This document shows positions 9,833 to 18,996 of a DNA stretch of 64,000 bases, piece after piece. The notes beneath the pieces are model-generated. The model worked only from the letters and a program-made list of their open reading frames with translations. It did not search any database and was not told where the DNA came from. Where the stretch lies: positions 62,001 to 126,000 of the forward strand of contig NZ_PDWS01000001.1 in the NCBI RefSeq assembly GCF_010093305.1, read 5' to 3'. Position 1 is the stretch's first letter. Each line of letters opens with the position of its first letter. A program made the position numbers and the translations under genes. This stretch comes from Pseudoxanthomonas sacheonensis (GTDB lineage: Bacteria; Pseudomonadota; Gammaproteobacteria; Xanthomonadales; Xanthomonadaceae).

Positions 9833-11731
9833 ATGACCGCTTCGAACGTTCACAGCCCGTTGCCCTTCCGGCGCTTGGCCACCCATGGGGTCTGCTGCCT
9901 CGGACTCGCGATCGGCTTGCTGGCGGTGGCCAGCGTAGCCACCGCCGCCGCGCCGGCCCCCGTCGCAGTGGCGGGCAAGGCCGATCCCGGCCGGCAAGCG
10001 ACCGGCAAGCTGGAGATCGCCAACATCGACTTCAAGCGGGGCGATGGAGGAGCGGGCAGGCTGATCGTCCGTTTCAACGGCAAAGGGGCGATGCCCGACT
10101 TGCGCAACCAGGGATCTTCGGTGGTCGTGGACGTCGGCAATGCCGTCCTTCCCGCCGCCCTGCAGCGGCCGATGAACGTCGTCGATTTCGCCACGCCCGT
10201 GCAACGCGTCGACGCGCACGCTTCGGGCAGCGGCACCCAGGTGGTGCTGAGCACCAACGGTGCGTTCGAGTCCCTCGCTTACCAGACCGGCAACGAATAC
10301 ATCGTGGAAATCGTGCCGCGCGCGGCCCAATCGGCGATGGGCGCTTCGGCCTCGTCCTCGGTCGCCGCAGGTTCGGCGAGCGTGGCCGCCGCCCCGCGCG
10401 CCTACAAGGGCCGCCCGGTCACGTTCAATTTCCAGGACGTTCCGGTGCGGACCGTGCTGCAGCTGATAGCGGAGGAATCCAGCCTCAACATCGTGGCTTC
10501 CGACACCGTCCAGGGCAACGTAACCCTGCGCCTGGTCAACGTGCCGTGGGATCAGGCGTTGGACATCGTTCTGCGCGCGAAAGGACTGGACCAGCGCCGC
10601 GAAGGCGGCGTGGTCTGGGTCGCCCCGCAGCCGGAGCTGGCCAAGTTCGAACAGGACAAGGAAGACGCGCGCATCGCCATCGACAACCGCGTGGACCTGG
10701 TGACCGATTACGTCCAGATCAACTATCACAGCGCTACCGCGATCTTCAAGGCACTGACGGAAGCCAAAGGCATCGGCAACCAAGGCGGTGGCGGTAGTGG
10801 CAGTGAGCAGGAAAACGGCTTCCTGTCGCCGCGAGGCCGCCTGGTCGCCGACGAGCGGACCAACACGCTGATGATCAGCGACATTCCCAAGAAAGTCGCG
10901 CAGATGCGCGAGCTGATCAACGTGATCGACCGCCCGGTCGACCAGGTCCTGATAGAAGGCCGTATCGTGATCGCGACCGACACCTTCGCCCGCGATCTCG
11001 GCGCGCGTTTCGGCATCGCCGGGCGCCGGACGGGCACCAACACAGGCGCGATCAGCGGATCGCTGGAGAACAACGCCGACATCATCAACGATGGACAGAC
11101 CACGGTGCCGGGTGGATTGAACGTCGATTTGCCTGCATCTGGTTTCATCGACAATGCCGCTGGCGCGCTGGCCTATACGCTGCTGGGCCGTAATTTCTCG
11201 CTCGATCTCGAGCTGTCGGCCTTGCAGGAAGAAGGCCGCGGAGAAGTGATCTCCAATCCGCGCCTGGTTACCGCCAACCAGCGCGAAGCAGTGATCCGCC
11301 AGGGTAGGGAAATCGGCTACGTGACCATTACGGGCGGCACTTCCGGCGCTGCATCGACGCCCAGCGTCCAATTCAAGGAAGCGTTGTTGGAGCTGAAGGT
11401 GACCCCGACCATTACCGATGACGGTCGCGTGTTCATGAACCTCAATGTCAAAAAAGACGAGATCGACAGCTTCATCAATATCGGCAACTACGGCGCAGTC
11501 CCGCAGATCAACAAGCGCGAGATCACGACTGCCGTGCTGGTCGAGGATGGGCAGACCGTAGTGATCGGCGGCGTCTACGAATTCACGGATCGCAGCAGCC
11601 TGGCCAAGGTTCCTTTCCTCGGCGATATTCCCTTCCTGGGCAATCTCTTCAAGAAGAAGGGCCGGTCGAAGGAAAAGGCGGAACTGCTGATCTTCATAAC
11701 GCCGAAGATACTCTCGGTCGCCAAGCGCTGA
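9833..11731 (+). CDS. pilQ: Type IV pilus secretin PilQ
   Basis: PilQ forms the outer-membrane channel through which the pilus fibre passes. The 632-residue product has a signal peptide (to about residue 40) and one N-terminal AMIN-type domain (about 55-150). The secretin N-domains follow (from about 180, VTFNFQDVPVRTVLQLIAEE), and the C-terminal secretin domain ends with VLVEDGQTVVIGGVYEF and PFLGDIPFLGNLFKKK. It is a little shorter than the Pseudomonas protein, consistent with fewer AMIN domains. The ATG at 9833 is preferred over one at 9815 because AGGGGA precedes it. It is the last gene of the pil operon, followed by a hairpin. Confidence 0.95.
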   Translation: MTASNVHSPLPFRRLATHGVCCLGLAIGLLAVASVATAAAPAPVAVAGKADPGRQATGKLEIANIDFKRGDGGAGRLIVRFNGKGAMPDLRNQGSSVVVDVGNAVLPAALQRPMNVVDFATPVQRVDAHASGSGTQVVLSTNGAFESLAYQTGNEYIVEIVPRAAQSAMGASASSSVAAGSASVAAAPRAYKGRPVTFNFQDVPVRTVLQLIAEESSLNIVASDTVQGNVTLRLVNVPWDQALDIVLRAKGLDQRREGGVVWVAPQPELAKFEQDKEDARIAIDNRVDLVTDYVQINYHSATAIFKALTEAKGIGNQGGGGSGSEQENGFLSPRGRLVADERTNTLMISDIPKKVAQMRELINVIDRPVDQVLIEGRIVIATDTFARDLGARFGIAGRRTGTNTGAISGSLENNADIINDGQTTVPGGLNVDLPASGFIDNAAGALAYTLLGRNFSLDLELSALQEEGRGEVISNPRLVTANQREAVIRQGREIGYVTITGGTSGAASTPSVQFKEALLELKVTPTITDDGRVFMNLNVKKDEIDSFINIGNYGAVPQINKREITTAVLVEDGQTVVIGGVYEFTDRSSLAKVPFLGDIPFLGNLFKKKGRSKEKAELLIFITPKILSVAKR

Positions 11732-11751
11732 TCGCTGTGTCGTTGCGACAC

Positions 11752-11781
11752 CGGAAACGGGGCCTTTGGGCCCCGTTTCCG
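11752..11781 (+). terminator. Terminator of the pil operon
   Basis: A perfect 13-bp stem (CGGAAACGGGGCC and its complement, 4-base loop) is followed by TTTGG, starting 20 bases after the pilQ stop codon. The T-run is short, so it may be a weak or bidirectional terminator. Confidence 0.75.
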
Positions 11782-11888
11782 TTTGGCTGGCCATGGCTGA
11801 ACGACACGGAACAGGGTCGGCGATCAAGTGAACCATCCGTTCTCCGATCGGTCAGAATCGATCGATCTCCGATTCCGACGACGCGACA

Positions 11889-12911
11889 ATGGATAGCCAG
11901 ACCGCCGGCATTTCCGCCGATAAAGCCGTGGGCAGCGACAGCCCCCGCCTGCACCAAGCCTTCAGCCTGTTGCGCGAAAGCCTGTCCGAAACCATCGTCG
12001 GCCAGTCCGCGCTGGTGGAGCGCCTGCTGATCGCGTTGCTGGCCGATGGCCACCTGCTGGTGGAAGGCGCGCCTGGCTTGGCCAAGACCACTGCGATCCG
12101 CGCGCTGGCCTCGCGCCTGCAGGCCGATTTCGCCCGCGTGCAATTCACCCCGGACCTGCTGCCGGCCGATCTGACCGGCACCGAGGTCTGGCGCCCGCAG
12201 GACGGCCGCTTCGAGTTCCAGCCCGGTCCGATCTTCCATCCCATCCTGCTGGCGGACGAGATCAACCGCGCGCCGGCCAAGGTGCAGTCCGCCTTGCTGG
12301 TGGCGATGGGCGAGCGCCAGGTGACGGTCGGCCGCCACACCTATCCGTTGCCGCAGTTGTTCCTGGTGATGGCCACGCAGAATCCCATCGAGCAGGAGGG
12401 CACATTCCCGCTTCCGGAGGCGCAGCTGGACCGCTTCCTGATGCATGTGCGCATCGGTTACCCGGAAGCGGCGACCGAAGCGGAAATCCTGCGGCTGGCA
12501 CGCGAACGTGCGCGCGACACCCTGCAGCACACCGCCGAAGCGGTATCGCGGTTGCCGATCGAAGACGTCTTCGCCGCGCGTGCGGCCGTGCTGGATCTGC
12601 ACGTGGCGCCGCAACTCGAACGCTACCTCATAGAACTGGTATTGGCTTCCCGCGACGCCAAGCGCTACGACGCGCAGTTGGGGCGGCGCATCGCATGGGG
12701 CGCGAGCCCGCGCGGTTCGATCGCGCTCGAGCGTTGCGCGCGCGCGCGCGCCTGGCTGGCGGGGCGGGATTACGTCACCCCTGACGATGTGCGCGCCATT
12801 GCGCCGGACGTATTGCGTCATCGCGTGCTGCCAAGTTACGAAGCCACCGCGGAAGGGTGGGACGGCGACAGGCTGGTCGCGGCTCTGATAGAGAAAGTAC
12901 CGCTACCGTGA
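11889..12911 (+). CDS. MoxR-family AAA+ ATPase
   Basis: MoxR ATPases act as chaperone-like partners of VWA-domain proteins. The 340-residue product has Walker A (GAPGLAKT, about residues 57-64), the MoxR-type Walker B LLADEINRAP (about 120), the MATQNPIEQEGTFPLPEAQLDRF block (sensor 1 region, about 160-180) and the C-terminal lid. It is the first gene of a six-gene plus-strand set with DUF58, DUF4381, two VWA proteins and BatD, the typical MoxR/Bat arrangement. No obvious Shine-Dalgarno sequence precedes the ATG. Confidence 0.93.
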   Translation: MDSQTAGISADKAVGSDSPRLHQAFSLLRESLSETIVGQSALVERLLIALLADGHLLVEGAPGLAKTTAIRALASRLQADFARVQFTPDLLPADLTGTEVWRPQDGRFEFQPGPIFHPILLADEINRAPAKVQSALLVAMGERQVTVGRHTYPLPQLFLVMATQNPIEQEGTFPLPEAQLDRFLMHVRIGYPEAATEAEILRLARERARDTLQHTAEAVSRLPIEDVFAARAAVLDLHVAPQLERYLIELVLASRDAKRYDAQLGRRIAWGASPRGSIALERCARARAWLAGRDYVTPDDVRAIAPDVLRHRVLPSYEATAEGWDGDRLVAALIEKVPLP

Positions 12912-12982
12912 TGGAGACGAATCCTGTCGGGCGGACATTGTCCGTCGGGAGCGACACCCTTCCGCTCGCTTGCTCGGAAAGC

Positions 12983-13003
12983 GTGGCGGGCAGTGCCCGC
13001 CAC
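12983..13003. repeat. Short palindrome, family C (GGCGGGCAxTGCCCGCC type)
   Basis: GTGGCGGGCA and TGCCCGCCAC face each other around one base, in the 120-base gap between the MoxR and DUF58 genes. The same core recurs twice at 49231-49297. Confidence 0.7.
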
Positions 13004-13031
13004 ACGCGTTGATTGCCGGGAATCGGGTGCC

Positions 13032-13940
13032 ATGACCGACTTCGCCAGCGACGGAATCAGGCCTACGCTCGCCGAGCTGGTGGCCCTGCGCGCCACGGCG
13101 CAACGCCGCCCACCAGCGCGCAAGGGCCGGTACAACGCCGCAGGCCCGGCGCAATCCAGCGCGCGCGGGCGCGGGATGGAGTACGCCGAATCGCGCGAAT
13201 ACGTGGCCGGCGACGATGTGCGCCATATCGACTGGCGGCTTACCGCGCGCAGCGGCCGCACGCATACCAAGCTGTTCCAGGCCGAACGCGAGCGGCTGAC
13301 CTTGATCGTGGCCGATACTTCTCCGGCCCTGTATTTCGGTACGCGCGTCCGCTACAAATCGGTGCAGGCCGCGCGGGCGGCGGCGGTGGCGGTGTGGGCG
13401 GCAGTGCGCGACGGCGACCGTGTCGCCATTTTGCGCGGCAGCCGGCAGGAGGCGCCGGTGCCTCCTGCGTCGGGTCCGCGCGGCGCGTTGCGCGTGCTGG
13501 ACGCGCTGGTGCGCTGGTACTCGCGGCCGCCCATCGACGATTCGGGGCTGGCTTCGGCCCTGGATAGCGCCGCGCGCCTGTTGCGTCCCGGCTCGCGGCT
13601 GATCGTACTGGCCGATCCGCGCAGCATCGCGGCTGTTCCGGAATCGCGCTGGCCCGCGCTGGCCATGCACCACGAAGTGGTGGTGCTGCTGTTGACCGAT
13701 GCGCTGGAAACCGAGCCTCCCCACGCATTGCTGCCGTTCTCGCTCGGCGACCATCGGGTCGAACTGGACCTGGGCAACGCTACGCAACGCCAACGCTGGC
13801 AGCAGGAATTCGGCCGCCCGGTCGAAAGCGCGCTGGAGAACCTGCCGCGCCGCGGCGTGCGCGCGTATTCGCTGCAAGGCGATGCGCCCAGCGAATCCTG
13901 GTTGCCGCTGCTCGGCCGCTCGCAATCGCAGGTGGCCTGA
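13032..13940 (+). CDS. DUF58 domain protein (MoxR/Bat operon)
   Basis: DUF58 proteins are VWA-related partners of MoxR ATPases with no defined activity. The 302-residue product carries the family signature GMEYAESREYVAGDDVRHIDW (shown in part; about residues 47-67) and RSGRTHTKLFQAERE. A VWA-like core with LIVADTSPALYFG follows. The ATG at 13032 gives a normal N-terminus; an in-frame ATG at 12993 would read through the palindromic repeat and is rejected. The stop overlaps the next gene's ATG by one base. Confidence 0.9.
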   Translation: MTDFASDGIRPTLAELVALRATAQRRPPARKGRYNAAGPAQSSARGRGMEYAESREYVAGDDVRHIDWRLTARSGRTHTKLFQAERERLTLIVADTSPALYFGTRVRYKSVQAARAAAVAVWAAVRDGDRVAILRGSRQEAPVPPASGPRGALRVLDALVRWYSRPPIDDSGLASALDSAARLLRPGSRLIVLADPRSIAAVPESRWPALAMHHEVVVLLLTDALETEPPHALLPFSLGDHRVELDLGNATQRQRWQQEFGRPVESALENLPRRGVRAYSLQGDAPSESWLPLLGRSQSQVA

Positions 13941-14392
13941 TGCAGGCGCAGGAACTGGTGCTCCGCGACGTGCACGTGCCGCCAGCGCCTTCGTGGTGGC
14001 CGCCGGCGCCGGGCTGGTGGCTGGTGGCCGGTGCGATAGCGCTGGTATTCGCGATTCTGTGGTGGGTCGGGCGACAGCGCCGGCATCGGACGCTCGCCTG
14101 GCAGAAACTGTTCGATGACGCTTGCGGCGACAGCGCGCCGGCCGCGCAGATCGCGGCCATGTCGGAACTGCTGCGTCGCGCGGCGCGGCGCGTGGACAAG
14201 CAGGCGGACCGTCTGCAGAACGAAGACTGGTTGCGCCTGCTCGATGGGAAGAAGCAGAAGGCCTTCAGCGAAGGCGTTGGACGATTGTTGCTGGAAGGAG
14301 GATACCGCCGCGAAGTGCCGGCGGGCGAGTTCGCGGCAGTCAAAACGCTGGCGCGTGCGCGCTTCCTCGAATTGATGGCGGGCCGGAGATGA
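13940..14392 (+). CDS. DUF4381 domain membrane protein
   Basis: The 150-residue product matches the small DUF4381 family found between DUF58 and VWA genes in MoxR/Bat operons. It starts with a Pro/Trp-rich stretch (VPPAPSWWPPAPGWW), has a single membrane segment (about residues 27-45) and a helical cytoplasmic tail with NEDWLRLLDG and LLLEGGYRR. Function is unknown beyond its operon. It overlaps the neighbouring genes by 1 base upstream and 4 bases downstream. Confidence 0.88.
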   Translation: MQAQELVLRDVHVPPAPSWWPPAPGWWLVAGAIALVFAILWWVGRQRRHRTLAWQKLFDDACGDSAPAAQIAAMSELLRRAARRVDKQADRLQNEDWLRLLDGKKQKAFSEGVGRLLLEGGYRREVPAGEFAAVKTLARARFLELMAGRR

Positions 14393-15405
14393 TCGATTCC
14401 TGGCTCGAGACGCTGAAGATCGCGTTCGGCGGCTTCGCCTGGCCGTGGATGTGGCTCGCTTTCCCGCTGCCCTGGCTGGCCGGCTGGCTGTTGCCGCCCC
14501 ATCGCAATATTTCGGCTTCGCTGAAAGTGCCTTACGGCAGGCGGCTGGATGCCATCGCCACGCGCGGCGGACGCCCGCGCCGTCTGCATATCGCAGCGCT
14601 GGCGTGGCTGGCGTGGTTCCTGCTTTGCGCCGCCGCGGCGCGCCCGCAGCAGCTTGGCGAAGCGGTGGCGCCGCCGCAAAGCGGCCGCAACCTGATGCTG
14701 GCGGTGGACTTGTCCGGCAGCATGAGCGAACCGGATATGGAGCTGGGCGGCAATGTGGTCGACCGGCTCACGGCAGCCAAGGCGGTGCTGGCGGATTTTC
14801 TGGATCGCCGCACGGGCGATCGGGTGGGGCTGCTGGTGTTCGGCCAGCGCGCCTACGCGTTGACGCCGCTGACCCTGGATCGCGATTCGGTGCGCGACCA
14901 GTTGCGCGACAGCGTCGCCGGCCTGGCCGGACGCGAAACCGCCATCGGCGATGCCATCGGCCTGGCGGTCAAGCGCCTGCGCGATCAGCCCAAGGACCAG
15001 CGGGTACTGATCCTGCTTACCGACGGCGTCAACACCGCCGGCGTACTCGATCCGCTCAAGGCGGCCGAACTGGCCAAGGCCGAGGGCGTACGCATCCACA
15101 CCATCGCCTTCGGCGGATCGGGCGGAGGTTTTTCCATTTTCGGCCTCACCGTGCCCATATCCGGCGGCGGGGACGAGATAGACGAGGAAACGCTGAAGAG
15201 GATCGCGCAGGAAACCGGCGGGCAATCGTTCCGCGCGCGCGATACCGAACAGCTGGCCGGCATCTACGCCGAACTCGACCGCATCGAACCGGTGCGGCAG
15301 GAAGGAGCGCGTGTGCGTCCGCGCATCGAACGCTACGCGTGGCCGTTGGCGGCCGCCTTGCTGGTCGCGCTGCTCGCGTTCCTGTTGCCGAGGCGGTTGC
15401 AATGA
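14389..15405 (+). CDS. VWA-domain membrane protein (BatA-like)
   Basis: The 338-residue product has N-terminal membrane segments (about residues 15-35 and 62-80), a periplasmic VWA domain, and a C-terminal membrane segment (about 315-333) before LPRRLQ. The metal-ion-dependent adhesion site looks complete: DLSGS (about 105), a Thr in GRETAIGDAI and Asp in LTDGVN. A glycine-rich insert (FGGSGGGFSIFG) precedes GGGDEIDEETL. It would bind protein partners in a divalent-metal-dependent way. The ATG overlaps the preceding stop by 4 bases (ATGA). The longer upstream open frame is an overlap with DUF4381. Confidence 0.92.
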   Translation: MIDSWLETLKIAFGGFAWPWMWLAFPLPWLAGWLLPPHRNISASLKVPYGRRLDAIATRGGRPRRLHIAALAWLAWFLLCAAAARPQQLGEAVAPPQSGRNLMLAVDLSGSMSEPDMELGGNVVDRLTAAKAVLADFLDRRTGDRVGLLVFGQRAYALTPLTLDRDSVRDQLRDSVAGLAGRETAIGDAIGLAVKRLRDQPKDQRVLILLTDGVNTAGVLDPLKAAELAKAEGVRIHTIAFGGSGGGFSIFGLTVPISGGGDEIDEETLKRIAQETGGQSFRARDTEQLAGIYAELDRIEPVRQEGARVRPRIERYAWPLAAALLVALLAFLLPRRLQ

Positions 15406-17168
15406 GCGGCTGGATGGGCTCGCTGCACCTGCTGCGCCCGCATTGGCTGTGGGCATTGCTGGCCTTGCCTGCCTTGTGGGCGCTGTGGCGCATGCGCCGA
15501 CGCAACGACAACGTATGGAAGGGAGTGGTCGATGCGCATCTGCTGCCGCATCTGCTGGAACAAGGCGGAAAGGCCGTGCGCGGCGCACTGTGGATCGGCG
15601 CGCTGGGGTATGTCATCGCCATCCTTGCGCTCGCCGGGCCCAGCTGGCGCCAGGGCGAGCAGCCATTGTGGCAATCGCACTCGCCGCTGGTGATCGCGCT
15701 GGATCTGTCGAGCAGCATCGCCGCTTCGGATCTGCCGCCGTCGCGCCTGTTGCAGGCGCGCGCCAAGCTGGCCACCTTGCTGCGCGAGCGCGCCGGCGGG
15801 CAAGTAGCGCTGGTGGCTTATGCGGGCGAGGCTTTCACCGTAGCGCCGCTCACCGACGATGCGGCCAACGTGGCGTTGTTCCTAGATGCGCTGGAGCCCG
15901 ACGTGATGCCGGTGGATGGGCAACAGCCCGGCAAGGCCATCGCCTGGTCGGTGCGTTTGTTGCAGCAGGCCGGCTTCGAACGCGGCGATATCGTGCTGGT
16001 CACCGACCACGCCGATGCCGCCGCCAACCGCGCCGCGGCCGAAGCGTTGCGCCAGGGTTACCGCGTATCGGCGCTGGGACTTGGTACCGCGGCGGGCGCG
16101 CCATACCGCACCGCCGAAGGCCGCATCGCGCAGGCGCGCCTGCAGGCGGGAACGCTGCGGGCGCTCAGTGCTGCGGGCGGCGGCCGCTACCAGACTATCG
16201 CCACCAACGACTCCGATCTCCGAGCATTGGAACTTCTGGCGCCGCGCGAAACCGATGCCAGTGCTGCGCGCGGCAAGAAAGGCCTGGCGTGGCAGGACGA
16301 AGGCTACTGGCTGCTGCCGCCGTTGATGCTGCTGGCGTTGTTCGCGTTCCGCCGCGGTGGCGCGTTCGCCGCGGTCGCGTTGTGCCTGTGCCTGCCATTG
16401 GCTATGCCGACAACGGCACAGGCCGCGGAAAAACAATGGTGGCAGCGAACGGACCAACAGGAGCATGCGCGCATCGAACGCGGCGCCGATGCCTACCGCA
16501 AAGGAGACTATGCCGCCGCCGAGCAGGCTTTCACGGGCATCGACAGCGCCGACGCCTGGTACAACCAGGCCAATGCGCTGGCCAAGCAGGGCAAATACGA
16601 CGAAGCGATCGCCGCCTACGATCAGGCGCTGAAGCGGCAACCGAAAATGGAAGACGCGATCGAGAACCGCAAAGTGGTGGACGCGGCGCGCAAGCGCAAA
16701 CCGCAAGGCGGGCAGAACCAGAATCGAAACCAAGGCCAGGGCAAGCAGAAAGACCAGCAACAGAAGAGCGGGCAAACGGGCGACGGAAAAACCGAGCCCA
16801 AGCAACAGTCTTCCGACGCACAGGACAAGGCGGGCAATCCGCAGCAGACTCCGCCGAAGACCGGCGCGGGGCAAACGCCCGAACAACCGCGTACCCCGCA
16901 ACAACAGGCTGCCGACGCCAAAGCGCAGCAGGCCGCCGATGCGGCGCAGCGCCAACGCATGCGACAGGCCATGGCCCAGGCAGGCAAGCAATCCGCGCAA
17001 GCAGGCAAGGACGATGCGCAGGCGGCCCGGGCTACGGAAACCCCCGAGCAGCGCGAGCGCAGGCAAGCCGTCGAAGCCTGGCTGCGGCGCGTGCCCGATG
17101 AGCCGGGCGGCTTGCTGAAAACGAAATTCCAGTTGGAATACGAACGCCGGCAGAAGGAGGGACAATGA
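15402..17168 (+). CDS. VWA and TPR membrane protein (BatB/BatC fusion-like)
   Basis: The 588-residue product combines what are separate BatB and BatC proteins in Bacteroides. The N-terminus has two membrane segments, a VWA domain with DLSSS (about residue 106) and a third membrane segment (about 300-320). After a second short hydrophobic segment, TPR-type repeats occur (GADAYRKGDYAAAEQAF; WYNQANALAKQGKYDEAI), and then a long Gln/Lys/Pro-rich low-complexity region. In the VWA domain the usual MIDAS Thr is not obvious: the matching stretch reads GQQPGKAIAWS. The C-terminus ends PGGLLKTKFQLEYERRQ, as in homologues. It overlaps both neighbours by 4 bases. Confidence 0.9.
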   Translation: MSGWMGSLHLLRPHWLWALLALPALWALWRMRRRNDNVWKGVVDAHLLPHLLEQGGKAVRGALWIGALGYVIAILALAGPSWRQGEQPLWQSHSPLVIALDLSSSIAASDLPPSRLLQARAKLATLLRERAGGQVALVAYAGEAFTVAPLTDDAANVALFLDALEPDVMPVDGQQPGKAIAWSVRLLQQAGFERGDIVLVTDHADAAANRAAAEALRQGYRVSALGLGTAAGAPYRTAEGRIAQARLQAGTLRALSAAGGGRYQTIATNDSDLRALELLAPRETDASAARGKKGLAWQDEGYWLLPPLMLLALFAFRRGGAFAAVALCLCLPLAMPTTAQAAEKQWWQRTDQQEHARIERGADAYRKGDYAAAEQAFTGIDSADAWYNQANALAKQGKYDEAIAAYDQALKRQPKMEDAIENRKVVDAARKRKPQGGQNQNRNQGQGKQKDQQQKSGQTGDGKTEPKQQSSDAQDKAGNPQQTPPKTGAGQTPEQPRTPQQQAADAKAQQAADAAQRQRMRQAMAQAGKQSAQAGKDDAQAARATETPEQRERRQAVEAWLRRVPDEPGGLLKTKFQLEYERRQKEGQ

Positions 17169-18835
17169 AACGCAACCTGATCCTGGCGCTGCTTTGCCTG
17201 CTTGCTTCGGCCATGGGAGCGGAGGCGGCGCAGGCCGCGACCCGTGCCTGGCTGGATAGCAATCGGATAGCGCTGGGCGAATCGGCCACGCTCAACATCG
17301 AAACCGACCAGGCCGCCGCGACTCCGGACTTTTCTCCGCTGCGCGCCGATTTCGATCTCAGCGGCCAGTCCAGCAGCCGCCAGGTGCAGATGATCAACGG
17401 CGCGGTGACGGCCAAGGTCGTTTACGTCGTCAACCTCTCTCCACGTCGTGCCGGTACGCTGGCCATTCCCGCGTTGCGCGTCGGCGCCCAGAGCAGCCCA
17501 CCGCTGGCATTGGTAGTCGAAGCTTCCGCGCCCGTATCGCCGCGCGGCAACGCGACCGCATTTCTGGAAACCGAAGTCGACGATCCCAATCCCTACGTGC
17601 AGCAATCCGTCGGCGTCACCCTGCGCTTGTTCTACGCAGTGCCGCTGGCTTCGGGCCAACTCGACCTGGACGCTCCCGACGGCGCCTCCCTGCAGCGCGT
17701 GGGCGACGACGTGCAATCGGTGCGCGAGCTCAACGGCCGCCGCTACAACGTGGTGGAACGGCGTTTCATGATGGTGCCCGAGCGCAGCGGCAAGCTGGTG
17801 CTTCCCGGCCCCCGGTTCGCCGGTCGCGGCGTGGGCGGTTGGATGGACGACCTGCTGGGCGGCAACAGCCGCGAGATGCGCGCCAACGGCGCGCCCCGCA
17901 CGCTGGAGGTGCGCGCGCAGCCGGCCAATGCGCCGCAGCCCTGGCTGCCGTTGCGCGACCTGCGCATGCGCTACGTCGGCGCCCCGCAATCGTTGCGCGC
18001 GGGCGAAGCGGCGACGCTGGTGGTGGAAATCATCGCGCAGGGCGCCACGCAGGCGCAGATGCCCGAACTGCCCGCGCCATCGGTGGCCGGCGCGCAGGTG
18101 TTCGCCGAACCGCCGCAATACGATGAGACCTTCAACGCCGGATCCCCGCAGGTGAAGCTGACCCGGCGCTATTCGCTGGTGCCCAACGGCGCCGGCAAAC
18201 TGGTCGTACCCGGAGCGAAGATGGCGTGGTGGGACGTGCGCGCAGGCGCGGCGAAGACCGCCAGCCTGCCCGATCTGACCCTGCAGGTCGCACCCGGCGC
18301 CGGCGGATTCGCAGGCTCGACGCTTCCCGCGACGGCCGACGCAACCGCCGCCGGCGACAGCTCCCTGCAGGCCACCGGCGAACGCGGGCGTCTGCCCGAC
18401 AGCCTCTGGGTCTGGGTGGCGGTGGCGTTCGCCGGATTGTGGCTGGTCACCTTGATCTGGGCGTTGCAGCGCCGCAGCGCCGCACCCATTGCACGGCGTT
18501 CGCCTGCGCGCATGGATGAAGAATCTCCGGAGTCGCCACCCACGCAGACGCGGGCCGACCTCAAGCGTGCGCTGGATAGCGGCGATCTGGAGGAAGTGGG
18601 CGATGTGCTGTGCGGCATGTCCACACCGCCGAGCGCCGACCTGGATGCCTTGATCGCAAGGCTGGAATCGCCTGGGCAACGCGATGCGGTGGAGCAGTTG
18701 CGCCGGGCGCGATGGGCCGATGGCGACGGCGCTGCCGCACGTACGGCATTGCGCGAAGCGTTCCGGGACGGGCCTGTTTGGAGGGCCACGGCCAAGCCCG
18801 CCAAGGAAATCCTTCCGCCGTTGTATCCGACCTGA
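17165..18835 (+). CDS. batD: BatD family protein
   Basis: BatD proteins are periplasmic, membrane-anchored beta-sandwich proteins of MoxR/Bat operons, linked to oxidative or periplasmic stress tolerance in some species. The 556-residue product has a signal peptide (cleavage near EAAQA, about residue 24) and repeated Ig-like segments such as AWLDSNRIALGESATL and FLETEVDDPNPYVQQSVGV. One membrane segment (about 415-435, WVWVAVAFAGLWLVTLIW) and a cytoplasmic helical tail follow. It is the last gene of the operon and overlaps the VWA/TPR gene by 4 bases. A family A inverted repeat follows it. Confidence 0.9.
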   Translation: MKRNLILALLCLLASAMGAEAAQAATRAWLDSNRIALGESATLNIETDQAAATPDFSPLRADFDLSGQSSSRQVQMINGAVTAKVVYVVNLSPRRAGTLAIPALRVGAQSSPPLALVVEASAPVSPRGNATAFLETEVDDPNPYVQQSVGVTLRLFYAVPLASGQLDLDAPDGASLQRVGDDVQSVRELNGRRYNVVERRFMMVPERSGKLVLPGPRFAGRGVGGWMDDLLGGNSREMRANGAPRTLEVRAQPANAPQPWLPLRDLRMRYVGAPQSLRAGEAATLVVEIIAQGATQAQMPELPAPSVAGAQVFAEPPQYDETFNAGSPQVKLTRRYSLVPNGAGKLVVPGAKMAWWDVRAGAAKTASLPDLTLQVAPGAGGFAGSTLPATADATAAGDSSLQATGERGRLPDSLWVWVAVAFAGLWLVTLIWALQRRSAAPIARRSPARMDEESPESPPTQTRADLKRALDSGDLEEVGDVLCGMSTPPSADLDALIARLESPGQRDAVEQLRRARWADGDGAAARTALREAFRDGPVWRATAKPAKEILPPLYPT

Positions 18836-18851
18836 TGGTTCGGGGGGGCGT

Positions 18852-18940
18852 GCAGGAGCGATGTAGGAGCGACGTGAGTCGCGAAGGCATGTTGTCTCCG
18901 ACGGTTCATCGCGACTTACGTCGCTCCTACGTCGTTCCTA
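18852..18940. repeat. Inverted repeat, family A (GTAGGAGC type)
   Basis: GTAGGAGCGACGTGAGTCGC faces GCGACTTACGTCGCTCCTAC across a spacer of about 28 bases. A second, weaker GCAGGAGCGAT/GTCGTTCCTAC pair lies outside it. The element lies between batD and the symporter gene. Confidence 0.82.
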
Positions 18941-18996
18941 CGGCCTCCCTTGGGAGGTTTGCTAAGCTGCGGCCTTGTCCGTAGAGGAACCACCGC

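Noticed and set aside
9812..11836. A 674-codon minus-strand frame opposite pilQ
   Set aside because: Shadow of the pilQ codons; no domain and no start signal.
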